NCBI GenBank assembly: GCA_945867245.1
Contig: CAMBHQ010000042.1
Span: 1 to 7,386, forward strand
Direction: 5' to 3'
Source: an uncultured Porphyromonas sp.
Lineage (GTDB): Bacteria > Bacteroidota > Bacteroidia > Bacteroidales > Porphyromonadaceae
Length of the DNA: 7,386 bases
Both the position numbers and the translations under genes were made by a program. This document shows, in pieces, positions 1 through 6,359 of this stretch; the first letter of the stretch is position 1; each line of letters opens with the position of its first letter. The notes beneath the pieces were generated by a model. The model made no database searches. It was not told the DNA's origin and saw only the letters and a list, made by a program, of their open reading frames with translations.

Positions 1-1
1 G

Positions 2-187
2 ACGGGATACCTAGTACCTCTAGGGGATAAGGAATTGTTTGCCGAGCGATTATCCCGACTTATCGAGGACGAGCAGCAGCGTCAGACTATGGGTCGAGCA
101 GCCACTTCAGCAGCCACTCGCTACCAGCTAGAGCCTATTATGCAGGCTTGGCTCGGTCTTTTTAAGCAACTATTGGAGACGAAATAG
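2..187 (+). CDS. C-terminal end of a GT4-type glycosyltransferase (5' partial)
   Basis: The frame is open from the window edge to TAG at 185-187, giving 61 residues that end a longer protein. It begins TGYLVPLGDKELFAERLSRL, which is the pattern after the second nucleotide-sugar-binding half of GT-B retaining transferases: a G-x-LVP-x-GD segment, then 'elA..i..ll.d...r..mg.aa', and a final amphipathic helix. In the family this region follows the EX7E motif, which would lie just upstream of the window. Such enzymes transfer a sugar from a nucleotide-sugar donor to a lipid-linked or glycan acceptor on the cytoplasmic face of the inner membrane. The flippase start follows the stop by one base, so the two are surely co-transcribed. 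The family call rests only on the C-terminal pattern; donor and acceptor cannot be told. Confidence 0.75.
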   Translation, partial: TGYLVPLGDKELFAERLSRLIEDEQQRQTMGRAATSAATRYQLEPIMQAWLGLFKQLLETK

Positions 188-188
188 C

Positions 189-1763
189 ATGGCCGAGCAA
201 GGACGCCTCAGTAAGTCATTGAAGAATGCCCGCGTGGCTATCTTCTTCATGATCCTAACCTTCCTAATTAACTTCCTTTCCCGTAAGTTTTTCCTCGACG
301 GGCTAGGCCCCGAGCTGATGGGTATGCGTACAACCCTAGGGACTGTGCTTGGGATGCTAGCGCTCTCGGAGCTGGGTATCGGTCTGGCTGTCAATACCTC
401 ACTACATAAGCCTCTGGTCAATAAAGACTATACCACCATCAATGAGATAATCTCGCTGATGGGCTGGCTATACCGCTGGGTATTTACTGTTATTACACTC
501 GGGATTATAGGCCTAATGTTCTATTTGCCTACCCTTTTTGAGGGGATGACAACTCCTATTCTATATGCCTATCTGACCCTTGGGGTGTCTTATGTCGGGA
601 CGATGCTGTCCTATACAGTCAATTATAAAAGTGTAATCCTTAATGTTGACCAGAAGGGCTACAAGGTGAGCTCTATCATGTCTACAGCTGGCATTGTCAA
701 GAGCCTCATACAGCTAGCTATCTTACGCTGGGTGCCTGACCCCTATATCTACTGGATAGCTATGGACCTCGGAATGTCTCTTCTAGGTGTGTATGTCCTA
801 GACTACATTACTCGCAAGGAGTATCCTTGGCTCAAGGTGAACCTGCGAGGAGGGCGAGAATACCTCCGTCGTTATCCCGAGATTATCCGTAATACGGGTC
901 AGCTCTTTATCCATCAGCTGGCCACCTTTGTGATGACTAATGCCACGCCTTGGTTTGTCTTCAAATACGTGGGCTTGACAAGCGTAACCTTCTACGATAA
1001 CTATAAGAATATTATAGCTAATGTACGCTCTATTTACTACTCGGCCTTTACTAATGATGGCCCTGCTACAGCGAACCTGATAGCAGAGGGAGACAGGGGC
1101 AAAACGTATAACTTCTTTTGGGAGATGTATGCCCTCAAGCAGTTCATCTCTGGGGTACTGATGTTCGGGATATTCACCTTCGCAACGCCCTTTGTCGGGG
1201 TATGGCTAGGCGAACAATATCAAGCAAGCGCTCTTACACTGGCACTATTCTGCCTCATATCCCACCTAGATCTCAATAGAGGAACAGCAGATTCGTATAT
1301 CGTAGGATACAGGCTGTTTGCCGATGTATGGGCTCCATTTGTAGAGGGGGGATTGATGATACTATTTGCGATTCTCCTGGGTAACACCTATGGCCTCAAT
1401 GGCTTGCTCATTGGGACCTTCCTTAGTCAGGCCGGTATTCATCTATTGTGGCGCCCCTACTATCTCTATACCAAGGGCTTCGAGCGCTCGCCCTGGCTCT
1501 TCTTTAGCAATGCCCCCAAGTTTTATCTAGCGACAATAAGTCTAATCGGTCTGAGCCAGTTGGCCCTCCAGCAACTCGACCTGAAGCTCGATGGCTATAT
1601 CCCCATTTTCGCGCACGCAGCCTGGACGACCCTACTCTTTGCAATCGGTCTTTTCGCTTGCTACTATACGATGAGCGAAGGCTTCCGTAAAGTCTCCATG
1701 CGCCTCTACTACTTCGCCTCATCCTCTCTACAGGGCGTCAGAAATAAGCTAAAAAAGTCATAA
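189..1763 (+). CDS. Polysaccharide/O-antigen flippase, Wzx/PST type (MOP superfamily)
   Basis: This 524-aa protein is strongly hydrophobic, with about 12-14 membrane segments; clear ones lie near residues 16-34, 48-68, 95-112 and 122-140, and several more follow to residue ~495. The N-terminal region has the pattern seen in PST-type exporters: a first helix ending SRKFF, then GxELMGxR, a helix containing LSELGIGLAV, and SLHKPLxxKDY before the next helix pair. The family moves undecaprenyl-linked oligosaccharide repeat units from the cytoplasmic to the periplasmic leaflet of the inner membrane. The ATG at 189 is one base past the preceding transferase stop, and GGAG at 175-178 is a possible weak ribosome-binding site. 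Neighbouring glycosyltransferases fit a surface-glycan assembly operon. The C-terminus ends in a basic tail. Length and frame look intact. Which glycan is moved cannot be read from the sequence. Confidence 0.88.
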   Translation: MAEQGRLSKSLKNARVAIFFMILTFLINFLSRKFFLDGLGPELMGMRTTLGTVLGMLALSELGIGLAVNTSLHKPLVNKDYTTINEIISLMGWLYRWVFTVITLGIIGLMFYLPTLFEGMTTPILYAYLTLGVSYVGTMLSYTVNYKSVILNVDQKGYKVSSIMSTAGIVKSLIQLAILRWVPDPYIYWIAMDLGMSLLGVYVLDYITRKEYPWLKVNLRGGREYLRRYPEIIRNTGQLFIHQLATFVMTNATPWFVFKYVGLTSVTFYDNYKNIIANVRSIYYSAFTNDGPATANLIAEGDRGKTYNFFWEMYALKQFISGVLMFGIFTFATPFVGVWLGEQYQASALTLALFCLISHLDLNRGTADSYIVGYRLFADVWAPFVEGGLMILFAILLGNTYGLNGLLIGTFLSQAGIHLLWRPYYLYTKGFERSPWLFFSNAPKFYLATISLIGLSQLALQQLDLKLDGYIPIFAHAAWTTLLFAIGLFACYYTMSEGFRKVSMRLYYFASSSLQGVRNKLKKS

Positions 1764-1793
1764 CCCGAACGCTGCCAGCAGGACATTAAGCCA

Positions 1794-2240
1794 ATGAATA
1801 CGAGCCCACTCCTATCCGTTATCATACCCGTTTATAATGCGGCTAATCACCTCGACACCTGTATATCTTGCCTCAAGAAACAAGGCGTATCAGACCTAGA
1901 GGTTATACTGGTCAATGATGGTTCCCGAGACAATAGCCTAGAGATCTGTCATCGCTATGCTGCACAGGATGCGCGCATCCAGGTATTCGACAAGCCTAAC
2001 GGCGGTCAATCCTCAGCCCGCAGCCTAGCGCTACAGCATGTGCGCGGACGCTACATAGCCTTCCTCGACAGCGACGACAGCCTAGCCGATGGTACCCTAG
2101 CCTATGCCCGAGGGCAACAGCTTAGCTGGCGTATATGTGATAAGGTCTTCCGCCGAGAGCTGCTAGAGGCCATTCTATCCAATGACATTCGATTACCACG
2201 TAGGCTCAAATGCCTAGAAATGAAACTTACAGCCATATAG
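1794..2240 (+). pseudogene. Decayed GT2 glycosyltransferase (internal deletion and truncated C-terminus)
   Basis: The 148-aa frame starts as a normal GT-A family 2 transferase: LLSVIIPVYNAANHLDTCI at residues 6-24, NDGS at 41-44, GGQSSAR at 70-76 and the metal-binding DSDD at 92-95. After residue ~100 it jumps to CDKVFRRELLE at 115-125, which corresponds to the WDKIFRSNLF region of the intact paralogue downstream. DSDD is 70 residues before that lysine in the intact gene but only 22 here, so about 48 codons are missing, in phase, near 2090-2130. The end is also wrong: the expected acidic 'ED' motif is replaced by LEMKLTAI and a stop. Adding one base near 2218-2221 would give LENETYSHIANY before another stop, so a second lesion is possible. 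The protein lacks part of its acceptor side and is probably inactive. A small functional protein is the less likely alternative. Confidence 0.75.
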
Positions 2241-2252
2241 CAAACTATTAAT

Positions 2253-3203
2253 ATGAATAACAACAAAGCGCCCCTCCTGAGCATTATTACTCCAATGTAT
2301 AATAGTGCTGCCTTCCTGTCTGTGTGCATCGAATCAGTGCTAAATCAGGAATACAAGAACATAGAATTTATTATAGTAGATGATGGCTCTACAGATGACA
2401 GCTACGCTATAGCGGAGCGCTACGCCAAACAGGATGCTCGTATTAGGCTCATCAGGATGGAGCAGAATGGAGGACAGTCTGTGGCACGTAACAGAGCTCT
2501 AGACATTGCTCAGGGAGAATTAATAACTTTTATGGATAGTGATGACGCGATAGAACCATGCACCTACGCTGATGCTGTTCGCTTAATGCAAGAGGATTCA
2601 GAGCTAGATATAGTCCAGTTCCCTGTTACTTGGGGGTATGCGACGCATAGAGAAGAATGGCTCGACGGCACGCTGGATAGTATTAGTGGACAAGAGAAGA
2701 TAGTCTCGAGTTGGGCTTATAAAAGGTATGGTCTTACTTGGGTTAACTGGGATAAGATTTTCAGGTCAAATCTTTTCCTAAAGATTCGATATTTCCCCGG
2801 CATTTATTTCGAGGATAATTTATTACTATTGGAGGTTATGCTGCGGGTGAATAAGATGGCCTTTACGCATACAGGAGCCTATCGCTACTACATACACAGT
2901 GAGCAAAAGCTAAACTGGACAGAGAAGCACAGCCACGACTCTATGCTGGCACAGACAGAGATCATCCGACTACTACGCGAACATCACCCAGACCTGAGGG
3001 TGGTACGGGCGGAGTTTTATAGACGTATTGCGAACGCTTGTGTCGCCGAAATTAAAGCCCGAGGCTCTAAGGTTAAGGTCGTACAGATGGCCAAGTCCTG
3101 CCTGCGGGAGGCGAGCCTAGCCGATATCTTTGGGAAGAACAGACTTAGCCCCAAAGCGAAGCTCAAGATATTCGCCCTCAAGCTCTGGTCTATGCTGAGC
3201 TAG
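2253..3203 (+). CDS. GT2 family glycosyltransferase (intact)
   Basis: This complete 316-aa GT-A fold inverting transferase has all the landmarks of the family. They are LLSIITPMYNSAAFL at residues 8-22, the nucleotide-binding DDGS at 43-46, GGQSVARN at 73-80, the metal-binding DSDD at 95-98, WDK at 166-168 and the candidate catalytic-base motif YFED at 185-188. It is expected to add one sugar to the lipid-linked glycan at the cytoplasmic face of the membrane. The start at 2253 is 12 bases after the stop of the decayed GT2 gene, and the two proteins share a YAxQDARI segment, so they are paralogues in tandem. No Shine-Dalgarno is visible before the start. The first two thirds look more AT-rich than the last third and than the flippase. 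The C-terminal ~100 residues are basic and helical. Sugar specificity cannot be assigned. Confidence 0.88.
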   Translation: MNNNKAPLLSIITPMYNSAAFLSVCIESVLNQEYKNIEFIIVDDGSTDDSYAIAERYAKQDARIRLIRMEQNGGQSVARNRALDIAQGELITFMDSDDAIEPCTYADAVRLMQEDSELDIVQFPVTWGYATHREEWLDGTLDSISGQEKIVSSWAYKRYGLTWVNWDKIFRSNLFLKIRYFPGIYFEDNLLLLEVMLRVNKMAFTHTGAYRYYIHSEQKLNWTEKHSHDSMLAQTEIIRLLREHHPDLRVVRAEFYRRIANACVAEIKARGSKVKVVQMAKSCLREASLADIFGKNRLSPKAKLKIFALKLWSMLS

Positions 3204-3228
3204 GCATCTAGCCTAAGGTGCCGTTCGG

Positions 3229-3276
3229 AAGTCAATAGGGCCGGTGAGAAACTCTTCTCACCGGCCCTATTGACTT
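3229..3276. terminator. Perfect 22-bp inverted repeat, probable terminator
   Basis: The arms 3229-3250 and 3255-3276 are exact reverse complements, separated by the 4-nt loop ACTC. The core of each arm is the GC-rich block GGGCCGGTGAGAA and its complement. It lies 26 bases after the stop of the intact GT2 gene and before the CoA-transferase promoter candidate. No clear U-run follows (TTGGTATTATA), so it may act as a symmetrical two-way terminator, as an mRNA 3'-end stabiliser, or be a copy of a dispersed palindromic repeat. Confidence 0.7.
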
Positions 3277-3352
3277 GGTATTATACAGCACACTGTCCCA
3301 AACAGCCTCTGACCCTGTAATGACCTTAGCTCGCCTAGTGAGAACCCTAGGC

Positions 3353-3382
3353 TTCGATTATCGAATAAATTACTTAATTTTG
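3353..3382 (+). promoter_or_regulatory. Candidate Bacteroidetes promoter for the CoA-transferase gene
   Basis: TAATTTTG at 3375-3382 matches the Bacteroidetes -7 element TAnnTTTG exactly. A weak -33 candidate, TTCG (consensus TTTG), lies at 3353-3356 with an 18-nt gap, slightly shorter than usual. Transcription would begin about 45-50 bases before the ATG at 3437, which agrees with that start and not with a longer protein. The element lies after the palindromic terminator, so the gene would be expressed apart from the glycan operon. Confidence 0.5.
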
Positions 3383-3436
3383 ATGCCAAATAAACATAGT
3401 CCAAAGCTAGGACATCACATAGAAGACACTAAAATT

Positions 3437-4933
3437 ATGGCTCTGAAGTTTATCACAGCAGACGAGGCTGCTGCCTTCGTGCAGCACAATGACAACATTG
3501 GCTTCAGTGGTTTTACGGCCGCTGGTGCCCCCAAGATTATCCCTGAGGCGATCGCTCGCCGTGCCGAAGCCGAGCATGCTGCCGGACGTGAGTTTAAGGT
3601 AGGTATGTTCACTGGCGCTAGTACTGGCCCACACCTCGATGGTGCTTTGGCTCAGGCGGATGCCGTTAAGTTTCGCACGCCTTACCAGTCTAATAAGGAT
3701 ATGCGCAGTGCCCTCAATGGTGGCAAGGCTCCTTACTTCGATATGCACCTCTCGCTCCTCCCACAGGAGCTACGCTATGGCTTCCTAGGCCCTGTAGATG
3801 TGGCTATCGTAGAGGCTGCAGACGTTACTGAGGATGGCGAGATCGTACCTACTAGCGGTGTGGGTATCCTGCCTACTATCTGCCGTATGGCCAAGACGAT
3901 TCTGGTAGAGCTCAACGACCGACACCCCAAGGAAATACGTGGTATCCACGACATCGCCGAGCCACTAGACCCTCCCTACCGCAAGGACCTAGGCATCAAT
4001 GCCCCTGCCGACCGTGTGGGTCAGCCCTTCGTTAAGGTAGACCCCGCTAAGATTGCTGGCGTGGTACGTACGAGCGAGCCTGCCGAGGATGGTGAGTTCG
4101 CCCCACTAGACGATGTAACGCGCGCTATCGGTGCCAACGTAGCCAACTTCCTCGTCGAGGAGATGCGTGCTGGGCGTATCCCTGCCGACTTCCTCCCCAT
4201 CCAGAGCGGTGTGGGCAACATCGCCAACGCTGTACTCGCAGCCCTAGGGGACAACGAAGATATACCCGCCTTCAACGTCTACACAGAGGTAATCCAGGAT
4301 GCCGTGATTGAGCTGATGCGCAAGGGACGCTGTAAGTTCGCCAGTGGTTGCTCGCTATCGGTAAGCCGCCCCGTCCTAGAGGGGATCTACGAGGAGCTAG
4401 ACTTCTTCAAGGATAAGCTACTGCTACGTCCACAGGAGTACTCAAACAACCCCGAGGTAGTACGTCGTCTAGGAGTTATCACGATGAATACAGCCCTAGA
4501 GGCGGATATCTTCGGCAACGTAAACTCTACACACGTCAACGGCACACGTATGATGAATGGTATCGGTGGCTCGGGCGACTTCACCCGTAGTGGCTACATC
4601 AGCATCTTCACGACGCCCTCGACGGCCAAGGATGGTAAGATCTCGGCCTTCGTGCCTATGGTATCGCACCACGACCACAGCGAGCACTCTGTGAAGATCT
4701 TCGTAACCGAGTACGGCGTGGCTGACCTCCGTGGTAAGAGCCCCGAGCAGCGTGCCCACGAGATCATCGAGAAGTGTGTACACCCCGACTACCGCGCTAA
4801 GCTGCGCGAGTTCCTAGAGCTCAGTCAGGGTGGACATACGCCACAGAGCCTCGACGCTTGCTTTGCCTTCCACAAGGAGATCATGCAAAGCGGTGATATG
4901 CGCAATGTAGACTTCTCGCAGTATCGCCGATAA
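3437..4933 (+). CDS. Acetyl-CoA hydrolase/transferase family CoA-transferase (succinate/acetate type)
   Basis: This 498-aa protein moves CoA between short-chain acyl groups through a glutamyl-CoA thioester, in the cytoplasm. It resembles the succinyl-CoA:acetate (Cat1/AarC-like) branch of the family. The N-terminal half begins ALKFITADEAAAFVQ, followed by GFSGFTAAGAPK, as in the class I alpha-like domain. The second half has QSGVGNIANAV, then YTEVIQD with the likely catalytic glutamate at residue 284, and the glycine-rich MNGIGGSGDFTRSG near 373-386; HHDHSEHSVKIFVTEYGVADLRGKS follows. The length matches the family norm of about 500. ATG 3437 is chosen because family homology starts there and a promoter candidate lies upstream. 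The gene has its own hairpins on both sides and uses a stricter set of preferred codons than its neighbours, as expected for strong expression. A likely role is acetate/succinate or propionate formation in fermentation; exact substrates (succinate, propionate, 4-hydroxybutyrate) are not certain. Confidence 0.92.
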   Translation: MALKFITADEAAAFVQHNDNIGFSGFTAAGAPKIIPEAIARRAEAEHAAGREFKVGMFTGASTGPHLDGALAQADAVKFRTPYQSNKDMRSALNGGKAPYFDMHLSLLPQELRYGFLGPVDVAIVEAADVTEDGEIVPTSGVGILPTICRMAKTILVELNDRHPKEIRGIHDIAEPLDPPYRKDLGINAPADRVGQPFVKVDPAKIAGVVRTSEPAEDGEFAPLDDVTRAIGANVANFLVEEMRAGRIPADFLPIQSGVGNIANAVLAALGDNEDIPAFNVYTEVIQDAVIELMRKGRCKFASGCSLSVSRPVLEGIYEELDFFKDKLLLRPQEYSNNPEVVRRLGVITMNTALEADIFGNVNSTHVNGTRMMNGIGGSGDFTRSGYISIFTTPSTAKDGKISAFVPMVSHHDHSEHSVKIFVTEYGVADLRGKSPEQRAHEIIEKCVHPDYRAKLREFLELSQGGHTPQSLDACFAFHKEIMQSGDMRNVDFSQYRR

Positions 4934-4969
4934 GCGCAACATCCTAAGGCTATCTTCTTAGCCGTTATC

Positions 4970-5017
4970 ATAGAGCAATGACAGTTCCCAGGAATAGGGG
5001 GATAGTCATTGCTCTAT
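4970..5017 (+). terminator. Stem-loop terminator after the CoA-transferase gene
   Basis: The arms ATAGAGCAATGAC (4970-4982) and GTCATTGCTCTAT (5005-5017) are perfect 13-bp complements around a 22-nt loop. The loop itself holds short C-runs and G-runs (4987-4989, 4997-5001) that could extend pairing. AATATTTG follows. Its place 36 bases after the stop fits a transcription terminator for the CoA-transferase unit. Confidence 0.65.
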
Positions 5018-5035
5018 AATATTTGTATACCTTTG
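5009..5035 (+). promoter_or_regulatory. Candidate Bacteroidetes promoter for the GT52 gene
   Basis: TACCTTTG at 5028-5035 matches TAnnTTTG exactly. A possible -33 TTG at 5009-5011 lies inside the right arm of the preceding hairpin, with a 16-nt gap that is shorter than typical, so the -33 assignment is weak. Transcription from here would give a short leader before the ATG at 5062. A TATAAT string at 5015-5020 also overlaps but is less expected in this phylum. Confidence 0.45.
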
Positions 5036-5061
5036 CAGTTGTATTAAATGAGACTCCAGGC

Positions 5062-6032
5062 ATGAACCTCCTATTCTGTGCGACCCCACTTCAGGCTCTT
5101 ATTGCCGAGCGGATAATGACGCAATACCCCGGTGAAACATTCTATTGTATCTTCCGAGGCTCTAAGACACAGCCCAAGCAGGTGTACTATTACGAGCGAC
5201 TTAGGCAAAAATGCCAAGGCGGTTGCTTTATTGAGCCTATCCCATCGAATTCTGGCCCTAGGGATTTTTTATGGGTATAGCCTCGCGACTATGGCTCGGC
5301 TACAAACTGAGACACTGTAAACGTGTCTTTGTAGCAAGCCCTGAGGTCTTAGATTTTTGGTTGCTGATGCCATCGCTAAGCAAAGCAGAGCTGTACACCT
5401 ACGACGATGGTACGGTCAACCTTTCGCAGACAACTTGGGATACAGAGCACCGCAACAGTTATCCGAATTACTTCTTGATAGCCTTAGCCCGGCTACTAGG
5501 CATACCAGATACTCAAATGATAGTTGCTCGTAGTCAGAAGCACTATACCATCTTCCCTTACCCCAATGTCTTCTCCAATACCGAGCTTCTAGAGCTATAT
5601 CCCAAAGAAGAGGCGATTACTGCAGATGAGACGTCAGGGCAAGTGCTTAGAACCATGCGGATATTCTGCGGTCAATCGATCTATGATGAGCGAGACCTAC
5701 AGGCCAACAAAACAATCACGGAGCGGGTGGTACGAGACTATGCGATAGACGCATATATCCCTCATCCCCGTGAGGAGTATCTCGTGGAGGGCGTCGAGTA
5801 CATACGTACACCGCTCATCGCCGAGGATTATCTACTGGGTTTGCTACAGGACGAGCCAGGACTTCAGATAGAGCTCTACTCTTACTGCAGCACAGCCCTA
5901 CTCAATCTGAGCTCTGTGCCCCGCATCAAGGTCCATGCCATCAAGCCCGAGGGCAGTATGCCATTGCTAGATGATACCTTCGACCTATACCGGAGCCTAG
6001 GCATCCCGATAGATAATATTTCGCGCGGATAG
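5062..6032 (+). pseudogene. GT52-family glycosyltransferase (LOS sialyltransferase-like), frame broken at a T6 run
   Basis: The first part (5062-5280) starts MNLLFCATPLQALIAERIM, the hallmark N-terminus of glycosyltransferase family 52, and stops at TAG 5278-5280. The rest continues in another frame to TAG 6030-6032. The break lies at TTTTTT, 5265-5270; one extra T gives ...GPRDFFMGIASRLW and a continuous 323-aa protein, the usual family length. In that protein TYDDGT is at 113-118, IPHPREEY at 233-240 and CSTALLNLS at 276-284. These resemble conserved family segments, the HPRE and S-S/T-ALLN motifs being near the CMP-sugar site in sialyltransferases. The family includes Neisseria/Haemophilus LOS sialyltransferase and related LPS-modifying enzymes; the actual donor here is unknown. 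The start at 5062 is preferred over an in-frame TTG at 5023 on homology. Real mutation, switchable slippage or a base-call error are all possible. Confidence 0.78.
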
Positions 6033-6053
6033 GATATCCCGCTCCCGAACCCC

Positions 6054-6107
6054 AAAAAGTGTGTAAGCCCCAAAGATACAACCCTTGGAACTTACACACT
6101 TTTTTTT
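6054..6107 (+). terminator. Hairpin with T8 tail after the GT52 gene
   Basis: AAAAAGTGTGTAAG (6054-6067) pairs perfectly with CTTACACACTTTTT (6091-6104) across a 23-nt loop. The right arm runs into eight T (6100-6107), giving the shape of an intrinsic terminator just 21 bases after the GT52 stop. CCCC (6050-6053) on the left and the G9 run on the right (6108-6116) could extend the arms with a 3-T bulge. These longer, inward-facing repeats could instead be ends of a small lost or miniature mobile element. Confidence 0.6.
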
Positions 6108-6309
6108 GGGGGGGGGACACTACCTTCGACAGCACAAAAGCCTTCATGCTGATTATGTAATTCTTGACGATGAAGCTATAGCCTTACCTTCACAAGTATC
6201 GCGCTTTGTACAGACACAACCCGAGAGAGGCTTGTCAGAGAGAGAGGCAGAGCGAGCTATCAGTATTTTACACGGAAATAGTACTACTTCTTCGAAATCT
6301 ATGCCCTAA
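6067..6309 (+). pseudogene. Unrecognised gene remnant without a normal start
   Basis: An open frame runs from just after a stop at 6064-6066 to TAA at 6307-6309. Its only start-like codons are ATA 6076 and TTG 6085 inside the hairpin, and no ATG or GTG occurs before the last two residues. Past the poly-G tract the translation reads HYLRQHKSLHADYVILDDEA and continues through VSRFVQTQPERGLSEREAERAISILHG to the stop. The second half looks like real coding sequence, with a helical 'GLSEREAERAI' end, so it is probably the C-terminal piece of a protein whose 5' part was lost at or near 6116. I do not recognise the family. A frame switched on by change in the G-run length is possible but would still need a start upstream. 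Confidence 0.4.
6100..6116. repeat. T8-G9 double homopolymer tract
   Basis: Eight T are followed directly by nine G. A run of nine G is the size class known to slip in phase-variable surface genes of other bacteria. It lies between the GT52 stop and an unrecognised open frame, and the reading frame through it is open (to 6153 in the GT52 frame past its stop, to 6309 in the remnant frame). Whether the count varies cannot be seen from one sequence. Confidence 0.75.
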
Positions 6310-6330
6310 TATAGCATCCCCCTGCTATAT
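6309..6330 (+). terminator. Short hairpin between the remnant and the 252-aa gene
   Basis: ATATAGCA (6309-6316) and TGCTATAT (6323-6330) are perfect complements around the loop TCCCCC. The stem begins at the last base of the remnant's stop codon. Its right arm overlaps the next promoter's -7 element, so it may be a weak terminator or an operator-like dyad. Confidence 0.4.
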
Positions 6331-6335
6331 CTTTG
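6328..6335 (+). promoter_or_regulatory. Candidate -7 promoter element for the 252-aa gene
   Basis: TATCTTTG matches TAnnTTTG exactly and lies 24 bases before the ATG at 6360. No convincing -33 TTTG is seen 19-21 bases upstream, so the promoter is only half supported. Confidence 0.4.
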
Positions 6336-6359
6336 TCCCCATAATCTTCAAGACAAAAT

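Noticed and set aside
1504..1722. Minus-strand open frame opposite the flippase C-terminus
   Set aside because: Arg/Ser-rich translation antisense to the conserved membrane protein; no independent support.
3275..3436. In-frame N-terminal extension of the CoA-transferase by 54 codons from TTG 3275
   Set aside because: The added residues do not resemble the family, begin inside the palindrome, and run across a promoter candidate; family homology starts at ATG 3437.
3407..4783. Several minus-strand open frames of 65-113 codons opposite the CoA-transferase
   Set aside because: They are antisense shadows of a well-conserved, strongly codon-biased gene.
5023..5061. Earlier TTG start for the GT52 gene
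   Set aside because: It overlaps the promoter -7 candidate, and the family N-terminus begins at ATG 5062.
5271..6032. The second GT52 piece as a separate 253-aa gene starting at ATG 5271
   Set aside because: It lacks the conserved GT52 N-terminus, which is found directly upstream one frame away, so one broken gene explains both pieces better.
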